This document shows, piece after piece, positions 24,199-39,100 of a stretch of 64,000 nucleotides of DNA. Below the pieces are notes generated by a model that was given only the letters and a program-made list of their open reading frames with translations, did no database searches and had not been told where the DNA came from. Position 1 is the first letter of the stretch; the number at the start of each line of letters is the position of its first letter. The stretch is from Liolophura sinensis (Eukaryota; Mollusca; Polyplacophora; Chitonida; Chitonidae): contig NC_088303.1 in the NCBI RefSeq assembly GCF_032854445.1, positions 1,061,501 to 1,125,500 of the forward strand, in the 5' to 3' direction. A program made the translations under genes and the position numbers.

Positions 24199-27100
24199 AT
24201 GGCAGTTGGTCTTTTGTCGATCGTCTTGGCAGGACAAATTTTGCTGGCTGCCTCTGATTATTCTGCTTTGGATGCAGGTAAGACTATATGCACGCCTTTA
24301 TTCTCCCAGTTTAGAGATATCTCTTTACTTGTTTCCGTATTTAATTGTTGATTAACGCCAAGCCCAAAGATTTCTCAGTTATACGAAGGAGGTCAGTTTT
24401 TTGTGTGCAGGAAACCAGAGGAGGCGGGGAAAACCACCGACTTTTGGCAAGTTCCTGTAGAACTTTCTCACTTTGTCACATATATGTGCACATAGTAGGC
24501 ACACTTTAATTGTGCTAGACAAGTGGTCTTCAACGAACATTAGTCCCCGCAAACGGTCACACAAGAGTCGCCCCCGGCTTATTGTCACCAAACCTGGGAA
24601 ATATAAGTTCGCTGTCCAAGGCCGGGTGTGAACCCACCACGTATGTCCGATTTTAAAGCAATAAACCCCAGAGACATAGACTGTATATACACGTTGATCT
24701 GTAGCCATGAGCAAAACAAAATATCGATGACCATAAAAACATTGTCATTTGTGAAGAGAACGTGGAAGATGTAGATATATAGGCCTATTCAGAAATCAGT
24801 TCTAATTCTACTTTAACACTCAGCTCTCTGTAAGCCACGGCGGCATCTGCCCAATGAGGACGCAGGTTCGAGTCAAGCCATCGCTTTGTCAAGTACATTG
24901 TGAAGAGTGATGGTTTAAAGCAGTCAAGTTCAGCTGTCGTATTGTCAGGTATATTGTGAAAACAGATGGTTTACTGCTGTCGAGTTCAGCTCTCGCATTG
25001 CCAGGTATATTGTAAAGAGAGTTCAGCTTTTGTATTGTCAGTACATTGTGAAAACAGATGGTTTACTTCAGTCGAGTTCAGATCTCCCATTATAAGGTAC
25101 AATGTGAAGAGAGATGGTTTACTTCAGTCGAGTTCAGATCTCCCATTATAAGGTATATTGTGAAGAGAGATTGTTTACTGCGGCCACTCCGGTTTCCTCC
25201 AGAGAAAGGAAAAGGTGATTGATGGAGCTCCGCGAAGAGGTGGCCAATAAGATTTTGTTCAACAGATTCGTTTCTCGCATATTTATACAATATTCCAAAA
25301 TCCTATGCACACGTATTATGCAGAAGAGAATAGAGATGGTGAGTTAATGGTGCTACCACGTGGGCCCGTCCCCAGGGCTAGTTTACGGCAGATTTTTCGA
25401 GACGACTTCAACTCATTAAACCGGAACCATTGGGACCTTGATGCGAGTGCGTCTCAGGGTGGGGTATGTTGATAACGATATGTTGATGGTATTACACTGG
25501 AGTATAATATATCGAGACGTTATTACAAATGTAGCTAGACTGTGGCAAGAAAGTCAGTTTGCTCGATCAGCTTCTGAATTAGTAGATTCTCGTCCACTTA
25601 TTTTATGTTTGTTTGAATGGTGTGTAACACAGTGTTCAAGAATTTTACCCCTGAAATGTGACGCCGATCAGGTTTTACCGCAAAAAAAGTGACGCTGAAA
25701 AGGCTTTCCCCGTAAAATGTGACGCCGATCAGGATTTCCCCGTAAAATGTGAAGGCGGTCAGGTTTCCACCTTAAATTTGACACCGATCAGGATTTCGCC
25801 GTAAAATGTGACGCCGATCAGGTTTTCCTCCTAAAGTGTGACGCCGATCAGGTTTTCCCACTAAAATGTGAGACCGATCAGGTTTTCCCTAAAGTGTGAC
25901 GCCGATCAGGTTTTCCTCTTGAAATGTGACGCCGATCAGGTTTACCCCACCCCCCACCCAAATGTGACACCGATCATGATTTTCTCCCCAAAATGTGATA
26001 CCGATCAGGTTTACCCCACCCAAAATGTGATGCCGATCAGGTTTACCCTCTAAAATGTGACGCCGATCAGGTTTTCCCTAAAGTGTGACGCCGATCAGGT
26101 TTTCCCCTTGAAATGTGACGCCGATTAGGATTTCCCCGTAAAATGTGACGCCGATCAGGTTTTCCCTTAAAATGTGACGCCGATCAGGTTTACCCCCGAG
26201 AATGTGACGCCGATCAAGATTTTCTCCCCAAAATGTGACCCCGATCAGGATTTCCCCGTAAAATGTGACGCCGATCAGGTTTATGTGGAGAAGAAACCGA
26301 AGTGTCCGGAGTAAACACTGATCATCGACGGATTTCTTACAAATCATTTTGGCCGCAGATGAAAATTTACGTTTGTCTAGGGCCCGCGTACGGCTATCTT
26401 GAGCAGCGCCTTAGCCACCGGATCCGGCAAGGTCTACCGACACATTCAGTTTTTAACGCCTGTCTTTCCAATTCGCTGATAAGCTTATATCGTACATTTC
26501 AGTAAATTTCGACGAATGCAAATGAATAAAGAGAATTAAATTTTACACACCTGAGGACATTTTTTTTTCTTTCGGAAAGTTTTAGAAATAAAACTGAGAG
26601 TAAATACATGTAACTCTTTTTTACTACAGCACAACGAGTTTCAGATCTACTCCCCAGAAAGTCACAACTGCTACACCCACAACGGACATATGTACTTAAA
26701 ACCCGTGAGTCTGTGAAAAGAAACATTAATGTGTACCTTATGTAGAGACAAGGCTTTGCTGTTTGGTCCGTTAAATGTAACGAGCTGTAGAAGCCTGGAA
26801 ACAGTCTATATGACAATAAACACGATAAAGTGTATTATTGCCTAGATTTAGATATTTTTAGGTAACACACTCACTTATAACTTAAATGTTATATATAGCT
26901 ATAGCAAGGTTAAATCTAACATATTGCCGGTGGTCGGGGAGGGAAATCAATTATAATGTTAGGGAAACACTTTGTGAAGTGTTATACACTTAATGCTGTA
27001 GTAAATGCTTTGAACGAGTTGCAATCTAACTCCATTATTTGTATAATTATTATAACACAGCATTATAAGTGTTAAAAGCCTTGTAATCTATAACATTAGG

Positions 27101-30100
27101 CTGTAACCTACAAACGATCAGTATACGTGACGTAATATTTTAAAACGTTAGCATTTATATTTTAAGGTATTTCACATGTTGTACCATTATAGTGTTTTAA
27201 CTGGGCAGTGTATAAGAATGAAGGTGTGTATAGGTGCAGCGATTCCTTGACATGCTAACCTGCTTCAGAAGGTTTGTCACATTATTTTGTGGACAAAATG
27301 GTAATCGTTCATTTGAAAAAATTGTGTTTTTGCCTTTCTGTAAATTGATATTAGAGATTTGCAATTTTACATCTCAGACATTAACGTCGGACAAGTTTGG
27401 ACTGGATTTTCTATTTCACGGCACACTGGATGTAAAAAGTAAGTCATTTTAATGCATGGGTAAACCTTGCAAGTCCTTCGGTGACAAACATAAGATAATT
27501 CTAGAGAGTATGTGAAAAAAAGAAAAAAGTAAATACACATGTAAATATTCAGCTGGTTGACAACTGGGTAGGACGCTACATATTATTTCCGAAATGCAGA
27601 GACAATTGTAAGCAAATTTAAGCTCTCGTACATTCATAATGATAATATTTATTAACGCTCACAAAATCGCATAATCGCACAGCTGAATTTAGAACTGTTT
27701 TTGTTCTTCAGAGCAGTGGGGCTACTGCAATCCAACGTGGAACAATGGCTGCTACAGGAACGCCCCCAAAGATCATTCGATCATACCACCTATAATGTCA
27801 TGCTATATGCGCTCTAAAGTTTCCTTCAAGTACGGGAAACTGGAGATCATGGCCAAGATGCCCAAAGGCGATTGGTTGTGGCCAGGTGCGTGGGGATTTA
27901 TAACGGTGGCTTGTCGGTTTAAAAAATCAGAAATTTTCTTACTTCACTGGTAATTATAACTTTCAGACTAAGCTTGAAAGCAATATTACTCTAGACGTGG
28001 TTAGATAATTACGTATGACAAATGAAAATGAAAATTTTTCAAGCTGTTTTGACTTTTTTGATGTATTATTGTATGTGTTTTTGTCTGCGACGTTTCAGCT
28101 TTGTGGCTGATGCCGAAACACGGTCATTACGGAGGATGGCCGAGATCGGGGGAGATTGATGTCGCCGAGCTCCTGGGTAAGACTGTAATATGAGACCGAT
28201 TTTGATTTAAACGACATGAGGGATTAAGTTCGTGTATAGCGCGAAATCTCGTCAGCATGAATTAGACTGACAACGACCACATTGATGAGAGGCTTCTGGG
28301 TCATTGCGCCGCGCTGGCGTGCTGACCCCTCGGCCACGGAGGCCCCACTATGAATTTGTAATGTATGACGTGTTTGTATATAACACACGGAAACCAAATT
28401 TGTCTGGAGATCTTATCTGTCCAAAAAAGGAAAAACAGGACATGTTGACATTCTGGCCGTGTTTGTTCTGCTGCAGGAAACACGAACTATGGCAGTCTGG
28501 GCATACAAAGAACCACCGCCTCTCTACACTTTGGTAACGATCGAAGTCACGACAAACACTTATCAAATCAGCAGTAAGTATTTCCTGTCCAAATGATGTT
28601 TTAACCCCTCCCTACAACTTGTACAGAACACTCGGTATAGGATGGAAAGTAGTATACACACTATAGGTTCTGGCACACCCTCCCCTTGGGGCCCTCCCCA
28701 TAACAAATAGAGCCCCCCCCTCTTTCCCTGCTTCCCCCATAACCCCCCCCCCTCTTAGGCGCCTCCCCAGCCAAGGCGTACATGCTTACTTACAATACTA
28801 CATATATAAGGGGATGTTTGCTAGCTCAAATCCGGATTTGGTCTCCTGTATATGTAGTATATGAATACATTACCAGCATATGGCGCCGGGCTCTACGCAC
28901 TTCTAAGGAATCTCTGCAACTTTCGACAGTTTCAGAGGCAGAGAGAGCTTACCAAGGGGTGTTGTACATGGCCCAAAGGTAGTGGGATGTGTCAGCGCCA
29001 ATTAACCCCCCTAACGGTGGGTCGCTAGCGTAAAAAATCCGGAGCTCGCCGCTAGGGTATAAACCAGGCCTTTTGCTTTTTGGACCATGGGTTCGAGCCC
29101 CACACTGGGCAGATTTTTTTTTACCCCCGGGCACCAGGTTAGTCAGACACCCGTCCACCCGTCCAACTGGACGGGCAATCCAGCCAAAAGGGATATTTTT
29201 GACGGACAAAATTTTGAATCAACATTTTTTTTTACGGCGAGTCCCAGCCCACAGACCAGTACACTGTTTCAAATTGTATTAACATTATATGTATGTATAC
29301 TAGATTGTGAATATTTTTCTAACATGTAAGTTTTCAAAGTGTATTCATATATGTATTCAGATGACAGAAATGATGTTTGACCTGCACTACTGTGTCACTG
29401 TGCCAAAAGTTAATTTCTCGACATAGATATGTGACTGATAGTACATGTATTTGAATTGTTTCTTGTTTTGTTTTGTTTTTTTATATTTTACAAAGTTTAT
29501 TTCTACCTACTGTGACTTAGCTGCTCAAATCGTATGGTGATTGGTGACACTACTCTTTTTAGTGAGTGACAGTCACAGATTCAGTGGTGATAATTTTGCC
29601 TGTTCTCAGTCTCAGTTGTAAGAGCTATGTATACTGTATTCTGATTTGGTTCCGTTGCATTTTAATGTGAAGCAGTGTAACTGTGAGTGACATTCACCTG
29701 CTGTGCCAAATTACCATGCATTTTGATTGTTTTCCTTTCATATGTATTTTTGTGTATTTTATTGTTCACAGTTTATTTATTTCTACCTCCTGATTCACAG
29801 CATTCACACTTGAACTGTCAGAACTGCTGTGCTAAATTGCCATTGTTTTCCTTGCATCTGTATTGAATTGTGTATTTTACAGTTCAATTTGTTTTTCTAC
29901 CTCCTGTTTCACACTTGGTTGTCCAAAGCATAACAGATTGTAACCATACATAGTTTAATATAAAATTTATGTACTCTTTTTAGTGATTCGCACTCAGTGT
30001 CAGTCAGCGGTGGGAAAAGTGTGATATATTGGGTGCCCCTAAAAACTGTAAATTTCTTGGGTCCAATAGTAATACATTATTTACAGTGATATAATGGCAA

Positions 30101-33100
30101 TTAAAGCTATTAAAAGGTCTTGATTTTCAATGATACAGTGGCGATAAAATGTCTCCGGCGGCAAACCCCCTGCTTATTTACGGCTGCCCCCAAACCCCCT
30201 GCCTTTTTGGACGCCCTATTGTCAGATTCTGGCTAATGCCCTGCCCCCGGGGCTCTCGAGACATAGCATGGGGGTGGCCCTGGTTCCAAACAAGTTCCTC
30301 CTGGGCACCCCCCCCCCCCCACCCAGAACATTATTCGGAAAGAGCCTTTTTCAGCTCTTGCCGAGCTAGTTTTCGGCCGCGATCTATAAGCTGTTTTTTC
30401 GTGCTTTCATCGATCTCTACGGCGTTGAATACCTTACGAGACTTGTAAGGTACTGCGAGACGAGTAGTTCTTGAGCTCCTGAACGATTTGCTTGAACTCT
30501 ACGTCTGAAATAACACCATCAGATAATGCCGTAGATAAAACTGTCAATTTCTTGGGTCCAATACATTATTACTGCTGTAATAATACCTGCGCACGGATGC
30601 TGTTAGGTTTGGCCTCAGCCAACTGCCGTATATCGTTATGTTTCTTGGCCTTTGCGTGAAGTCGGCGGCTAACGAATTTTCCGGCGATAAGACACCCCAA
30701 GCTAGGGCCGCAGCTTCCATGGCCAAGACAGCAGGGGCTGCAATTATTGTTGTGAGTATTCCCACGCCTGCAACCCCTAGCCCCAAACCGCCCGTAAGCA
30801 TGGCCGAATCAAGGGCCTCGACTGCTAAGACACCGCGCCGGTACTTTTTGTACAAGGCCCGACGGAGATCTCGCTCAGATTCAAGCTGCCTCTGTATTTC
30901 GCTGATATATTGCAGACGATGGGCGTGCGCCACGCTCTCCGGCGGCGCGGTCGGGGCCAAGGGGTTTTCAACCATAATCGTCGGCGCGGTCGGGGCCAAG
31001 GGATGGTCATCCGTAATCGTCGGCGCCGCGCTCTCCGGCGGCAATGGGTTTTCATCCGTGATCGCCGGGTACCGTCGTCCCATATTGTCCGTCCAACGAA
31101 TCAATAACGTCGGTAAACTCTAAATCGTCCTCGGGACTACTAACACAAAAGCGGCAAAATCTTATACCGGACTCTAAATAGATTTCATCGAGATTGAAAA
31201 CGCTCCCCTGCAAAGACCCGTATATCCTCGAGAGAGCTCCGGATGACTGGGTCGCCCTGGGCCGGTAATTTGATCATAAGTCTGAGCTCCTTTCCATCGT
31301 GCTCTGCAGGCCACTTTAGTTTCACCCCGGTAATCATGGAGGAACGGCGCTGAGAGGCCGCGCCAAGTATGATGTTGAAGATAAGTATAGATCCAGGGTT
31401 TATTCGTAGCATGGGCATAGACGTGGTTTACGCACGGTCTCTACACCCGGCGCCGCAGTTAGTCTGAAGTAACCTCCTCCACCCAGTCTGGACCGTCATC
31501 TGGGTCACCTTCACATCTATAAACCAATCGGGGTCGCGAGCTCTGCTAAGAACAAAGCGGTCTTCAAGGCGAATTAATGAGAGTTTTGTTCTTCAATCAC
31601 CTCAGACGGCGACCTGCACTCTTGCTCTACAGAGGATGAGACATCTTCAAGGGAAGCAAACGTGGTAGGTTCTGCTTGCTCCCCCCCCCCCCCCCGCCGT
31701 AATCTTTTTGAGGTTGTACTTGCCACTTTGAAACTGGAAGGCGTACATTTTACCTTCCTGGCCTTGAAGTTCGAACTCCGACACATCTGCCAAGTCGCTT
31801 AAAGACAGGCACGCAGACCTGGGACCGGCTGCGTCCACCATACTCATTTTATTTCTAGGGTAGCACTGAGGTACCCTAAATTCATATACTTGCCGTCTTT
31901 GTCTAAAAGTGCCACGGTCAAGTGCGTTATATAGTCGGCGCGCAAGGTTTTGTACTTTGGGTTGGGAAATGAAACCGTCTTCCCGCAGTTAATATCTTCA
32001 CCAGTCACGGCGATGGCCTGAAGTAGTGTGGAACCGCCACTGAAACCTGAGGTTATTCTCACGTTTTCTGAGGTGCTCAGTTCATCTAAATGCACGAAGG
32101 CTTCTTTTTGCGGGACCAAGTTAGATGACTTACCACCTTCCACAGTCCCCTCTCTAGGCATATTCCCGTTGGAGAACCCTAAGATGGGGGCAAGCTCTAG
32201 GAGCGTTATGATGGCATTTCTAGGGAGGGTAAGGACTAGGCGGACCGTAGCTTCATTCATTTCCAGAGAAACCCCACGCGGGCGGAATATACCCTTGTCC
32301 AGCATACAGACATTGTAGTAGCCCGTCGGCACTTCGACATGTTTGCCATCAAGCAAGAAGTCCACTCTGGTGGGGATATTCACCCAGTTCGGGTAGAATG
32401 TTATCTCGCGAAGGGCGGTTTTAAGGCGGCCGTCGAGGTTGTTAAGGGCATGAGGCAGCGTGTGCTGTGCCCCATTTAGAATGTCAGTCAATGTGATGAA
32501 CATCTTAGCCACGATGAACAGCGAGGCTTACAGGTTCAATAGAGAGGCCACTTACAAGGCCGGGGCATTTCATAGTATCCAAAGCCACGCAGAGCAGCTC
32601 ACGCGATTTGACATCTACATCGATGAAAAGAAGGCATTTCCAGTCCAGTTCACAGATGTGTTGGCCAAGTACCGGCTGCCAAAGATAACCAGCAATGACA
32701 TTGTTCGGGCCTGGGACACCAATCCAATGCAATTCTGGCAGAACCAAGTGAACTTCGCTGTCTGGTGCGCAACCACGGGCTGTGGCGTCTCTGCAAAAGA
32801 CCATCTTCTCGCCCCCGACCAACGAATAAGGGCCCTGTACACGTTCCATGTGTATTACCAAGGTTAGGCGGATCTTGGAAGAGATAAAGGCCCCCCTGCC
32901 GCAAGACAGAGCGTGGGCGACATTCAAAACCCCTACGACGAGAGGGCCTATGAGAGGATTTGTAGGGAGTTCCGCGTAGATGCGCACACAGACTGGAGGC
33001 GCAGGGGGGTGAATCATGGCCTCGGAGTGGCATATTACTATATCACGAGAACGGGCTACAGCCCCATTGGCGATGGGACCTTCGTTCCGAGCAGGATGTC

Positions 33101-36100
33101 GTTCTCTAGAAAGCCTTCAGCGCTCCAGCCGGGCGTAGAGCGCCTAAACGATTCCATCTGGACATACGTGTGGGCTATTCTAGGCGCCCAAGCGCAAACA
33201 AGGGCGCGTATTCTAGGCACGGGCACAGCCTTCGACGTGCAAAAACAGTTTGCCGCGAACGTTGAAGACGCTATTTCCTCTCCGATCGACCTTCCGTCTG
33301 CTATCAAACGCTACCAGGACGTGCTACAGTATGCCGGGAGCGCTGTAGTCTTTGTGTATGGCATATGCCTATATATGGCCCCCAGCAACATGCTTCTGCA
33401 GATCGGCCATGTGGCGAACTACAACAATAAAATCGTCGTGGCCACAGAGGGTCAAAAGCTAGGCGCCAATGAGGGTGTGAATGCTAAAGTTCCGCCCACT
33501 TCACACAAGCGCGCTCCTTCCCACGGGATCGTTGAGCCACAAGAAAGCGTCCCACAACCCACCGCGGGCGTTCAGCATGTTGCTGCCACCGGAGGCAAAC
33601 AAGAATCCCAATTTCCAAAGCAAAAGAATCACGATGCAAAGAAGAAAGCCATCGTCGTCGCTGGGGTTGGTATCGGCTTACTGCTGCTGTGGAAGTTCTC
33701 GTATGGGAAGAGGAGGGTCATTTATCGTTTCAAGAGCCCGCCCGACCTCACTATCCGTCAAGCTTGTTTCCATTATGTGGACAGCATCATCGGCCTTTTT
33801 CGCTGCTTGGTTTAAATCCTTCAGCTCCATGGTATCTGCCTCGGCCGCCGCGGCACCGAGTTCTGAACTCGCTGTCTCCAGGGCTGCGACTGCTGCCGGA
33901 TGCAACGATGGCTGGATTGTCTTTCTCCAATGTTTTAAAGCCCAGCCCCAGTCGAATAGCATCACCCCCTCCTTTTTGGTTGGCGATTGATGTGAGGACT
34001 CGCGGTCCACCTGTTCGTTTGTGGATGATTTTCACATCGCGGTAATCCTTGAGTCGCACTTTCCCTTCTTCGCTAATCTCAAAATTCATGTAATAGCGTT
34101 TGAGACTTTTGGGGGGGAGGCCATACATCTCCTCCAAGTTTTTGTAATAATCATTAACGGCTTGCGCGAATATCCTTCCTTCTGGGGATTTGAGGAACTC
34201 ATTATCAAAGCTTCGTTGCTCGGGAACATTATTACCTGCAAGGAGAGGGGTCCGCTCGTCCTCGATGTTGTTCTCCTCTCTGGCATCGTCTTGGGCGTTG
34301 TCCTCTCTGGCGTCGTACGCCTGGTTATCAAAGTCATAGTCTGCCATAATCCTCGTATTGAACATTGCAAGGTATGCCTTCAATACAACAATGGATGCAT
34401 ACGGACGCAGGCTAAACCCTTTCAGAACACTCCGTATGCCTTGGGGGGTACAAGGTGTACAGCAGTCCTTGGTCGTCACCAACAACCCGAGTACGATCGA
34501 CCAGAATCAACAACTCTTGGTCCGCTTCCCCAACCTCGGCGCAAATGACGTCATTGTGCCCGGTACCGTGCGCTTGGCCTTCTCGATCACGATTAATTCA
34601 TCCGACCCGAACGCCACAGTGGTCGGGAGTCTCGGACGCGCAGTAGTCAAGAAAACCACGATCAGAATCAACGTTAATGAGGTAATATCCATCGACGACT
34701 TTGATGTGTTTCATTGCTACGTCGACTTATGGCTGACCAAAAACGAACGGCGGAATGCGGCCTACCAAGGTATCGGCAGCGAAAACATGCTTAAACTTCC
34801 AGTTGGAGCGGGGAACGCCAGTGACGACGATACTGGAGAAAAGGCCATCGCTCGCGCCTTTGGCAGCCGGTTCCACATCCCGCTAGACTTTGAGCTTCTA
34901 GATAGCCACATGCCATTCTACCAGAGTGCCTTGGCCGACTGACTGGAGTACGAACTGACGTTCAACGATTATGGCCGGGTCATCCAGGCAACAGACGATG
35001 CCGTATGATCGCGTCCTCCGCCACCGAAAGTTTGTGAAGGACAAGTCTGATACTCTCTGGAACATAAACCTGAGCACGCCCGCGAGAGCAATGAAGGGCA
35101 TCCTCATGCTGTTCGAGACTAAAGGAACCCCGTGGAAGAGGAGGTCGGAATCCTTCTACAAGGTCCAGAGGTTTTTCGCCAGCTCACCCCTACGGAAGCG
35201 GGACCCTGAGGTGGCCAGGGTCGTTAAAGCATGCCTTTTGGCTTGACCTTCGGCCAAGCGACGATGACGAGCTGCATGGCAGTGGGAGGCGCGTTCTGAA
35301 CGCCAGCGAAGGGATTACGATACAGGTGACAAAAGAGAGAGAAGCTCCCGGCGTGTTGAACGTATATCTCTATGTGATCATGGACGCAAAGCTGCACATC
35401 CAGAATGGTAGATTCGTTAGCGCGCTTTATTGATGACGCCCACTGCGCGATTATGTGTGGGCAGACGAACTGCGGCAAAACAGTCTTCGTGCTGGACCTG
35501 CTTGAGGGCCCTTTCCGCGGTTTTTTTCATCACATTGTGATCCTGTGCCCCACTCTTAAGCATAACGAGGCGACCCTGAGGTCTATTGTTTTGACCCCGG
35601 CGAGCGGCTCAATGACTGTCTGAGAGCTTTCTACAGATTGTTCGAGGGGGAGCCCACCCTATACATCATCGATGATTGTAGCGCGTTGGGTACGATGAAG
35701 AAGAAACAAAAAATGCTGTCATTCATGGCTTTCTCGGGCCGTCATGCAAAGCAAAGCGTCTGGGTCCTCACTCAGAAATACAACGCCGTCCTCAAAGACT
35801 TTCGCGAGCAGATAAGGTGGGTGGCTTTATTCCACTGCAAAGATCGGCACTCGTTCAAGGAATGCCTGGAGGAGAACCACATCATCGAGGCCGAGAGCGA
35901 AAAGGCAGAGGTTCGACAGAAGCTCAAGGACAACCCGCATTCTAAGCTCCTGCTAATGACTGACACGCCGCCACATCTAAGATTATATATTAGACGTAGG
36001 CGCCCCTACGTCTAATAGACGTATGAAGCATGGATACCGACGAGCTTATAGACGAGATTCTGGGCGCAGAGGAGGAGCCCGGCAGAAGCCAACAGCCCGG

Positions 36101-39100
36101 CCCCAGCCAGCAGCTCAGGGATAGGCTGGCGGCACTTGCGGTGGGTGGGCAGGCCAAGCGATATCTGGGAAAAGACGTAACAGCCACTGAGATCGACACC
36201 ATGAGCGACGAAGACGTTGAAAGGCTGCACTCCCGGAACGAGGCTAAGCTCGGTGCGCGGATGGTTAACGGTCTCGGAGGTATGTTCTTGAGATCATATG
36301 TAAGGGCGGCCAGCTGGCTCCTACCAAGCCCACCCGAGAATCGACCAATGCTCATGGCACAGCTCGCCACCGACCCATTTGTTGAACAGGCGCTTAGCAG
36401 TGCTAGCTGCTGGCTATACTACTGCTATGGTAAGTACTTGGCACCGTTAACAATGGCACTGACCACTGCTAAGCACTGCTCATTTGAACACCAATGCTGT
36501 CCTAGAAATGAGCCGTATGATCCACAGGAACATGAGTACAACGAATCCGGAAGGCCCGAAGGAAGCGGAGAGGGTGGCAGCGGATTCTACGAATGACGGC
36601 CCTGCGAAGAATTTCAAAAAAAGTCGCTGCGGGTCGAGCGGGTGCTGCAGCGAGAAAGGCCAAGGCTGAAAAGCTCAAGGACGAGCTTCGCGAGGCAAAG
36701 GCTGCTTTGCTTGGCGCAGCTGATTCCACCAAGAAACAGCCGAAGGAACCGGATTCTACGAAGGAGGGGGAGGCCACAGATTTTGCGAAGGAACCGGATT
36801 CTACGAAGGCACACCAAATCACCCACTGGAGAGCGCCCCTGGTGTTATTAGGCGCTGGCAGCCTTGCAGTGCTAGTGTTGCCACGCGAGTGGCGCAGCCG
36901 CTATACAGCACATGCACGAGGTGCAGATATTACGCTGCATGCACGAGGTGCAGATATCACGCCGCAAGAAAAGAATCTCCATTTGAATACACGTCGCGAC
37001 CCTTTCTATATAGAGCAGCATGTCTACTCCACCCAGTGACGGAAAAGTGCTATTCAACGCGGCCTACCACGCCGCTGTGGTCTCTCTCCTGGCTACTGGG
37101 TACGCTCGTCTCGGCCAGATGGTCCTGAAAGGAGCCCTCCCGAAGCTGGACTTAACACCCCGTTACGTCGGCATGGTCATTGCAGATGTAGGAATGGTCA
37201 TGTTTTCGAGGGAACTGCTAATTAAACAAGGGCTCCTTCTTCCCAATATAATCCAGTAGTAATGGCCTCCATCGAAATGATGATGGGCGGCGCCCTCGTA
37301 AACGCTTTGGCCTTCAGCGGGAGCAACTATATGTTTTCGATGCTGAGGAGTTCCGGTGTCGACGAAGAGCGGAGGCGCCATGACCGCACTGTAGAGCAGC
37401 TCCAAGCCGCCCAGGAAAAATGGGCCCGAAAGCGCACTGAGCGCTTGGACTGGATCAACGATGAACTCCGCCGCCAGGGCCACGCTGTCCAAACATTCCG
37501 GGATGTCGACACTGCTATCCGCGAGTATTCTAGGGTCACGGGCAAAACTCTTACACGCGATGCACGCGAGGCGCTGCTGGGTTCAGAGCCACAGTTCTCC
37601 GATTTCTATGTGCCTAGTGAAGATCAAAAACACCGCGAGATGACCTTCGTCATCCTGGGAATGTGTGTGGTTGGGGGTGTGAGTTACGGAATCGCAAAAC
37701 TCACCAAGTAATCCGAACTGACTGTGCCGGACTCGCCATCGAGCTCCTCGCCGTATGGCAGGCACGATCTTAGTAGTGAGGTGGTTCTGCGCGCGCAAAT
37801 ACGTGGCGATGATTAACATCTTTTTCGTCGCAAATCTGTTAGAGGGCTGCTAGAATACCTTGATGACATGGCTAGTAAGGTGTCTGCTCGCCTGGCAAAT
37901 ATCTACTACAGCCCTCGTGGGTACTGGAAGGGTCTCGCGGCCACCCAGAATCTTGCCACTGCGGCTAAAGTCTCCGAAGAAGTGGTCCGGGCCTGGCTGA
38001 AAAAGCAGGCTATCTGGCAGATATACCTGCCTCGTCCCTGAAAAATACCGAGGCCTATGTTTGATGTTTCCACGCCGAATGACATCCACCAAGCCGATCT
38101 TCTATTTCTACCACATGATCGGCGAGGCCGGAAGCTGTATGAGTACGCGCTGACAGTTGTTGATGTCGCTTCTCGCTACAAGGAGGCGGAACCTCTGGCT
38201 ACTAAAGATTCCAAAGAAGTGGCTGATGCTCTCTCTTGCATTTACTAGCGGGGACCCCTTCGATGGCCGAAGCTTCTCCAAGTTGACCCTGGGCGCGAGT
38301 TTATGGGTGCGGTGAGCCAACTGCTGGCCAAACACGATGTCACAGTCCGCCGAGGCCGCATGGATATCCACCGAGACCAAGGCATAGTGGAGCGTTTCAA
38401 CCGTACTCTGGCTGAGCGGCTCTTTGGACATCAGTACGCCCAGGAGATGCGCCTCCCTCCCGAACACCGGTCAACTGAATGGGTGCCTCGGCTGCCCTCT
38501 GTTGTGGCCGCTCTGAATAATGAGACAACGAAACTGATCGGTAAAAAGCCGAAAGGCGCCATCAACGCAAAAGGGGTGCCCCGTAAGCCTTCCTCGACGG
38601 TTTCAGGTCGTCCCGTTGAACTTAATGAGCGGAAGATCCCCGAGGGTGTTGGCGTTCGTTATCTCTATCAGCCTGGAGAGCTGGAGGGCGGTCGCCGTCG
38701 CGCGACTGATCCTGTGTGGTCTCTAGAGATATATCGGCTTGGGTGCTCTGTCACAAAGCCTAATGAACCCGTGCTGTACTATCTAGAAGATACATCGGAT
38801 GGCCCGCGACGGGGATTCGTTCGTGAGGAGTTGCTTATTGTGCCTCCCGATACACAGCTTCCCCCGGATGGGGTTCTACGGCGCTAGTAGTTCCTCAAAG
38901 AGGATGTCCATTCCAGCCCCTCCTACGGGTGCCGCATCTCTATGGCCATAAGCCAAAGTGTGGACACCATCTTCGGCGATCCAACGCTTACTATCGAAGG
39001 GGGACAGTGAGACCTTATTCAGGTGCTGCCCATAGATATGGTGTCGCTCTGATCGCAGCACGTCCACACCGTGTCGGAAGATCTTCTTCTCGAAGAGGGC

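Noticed and set aside
28990-29130. Possible tRNA gene in the Polinton left end
   Set aside because: There is a perfect B box (ggttcgagccc), but no upstream sequence pairs with the 3' acceptor side and the spacing is too long. A tRNA-derived SINE remnant is more likely.
30149-30448. 99-codon + strand open frame at the Polinton left side
   Set aside because: It crosses a poly-C run and is antisense to the C-terminal part of the 30331-31104 gene.
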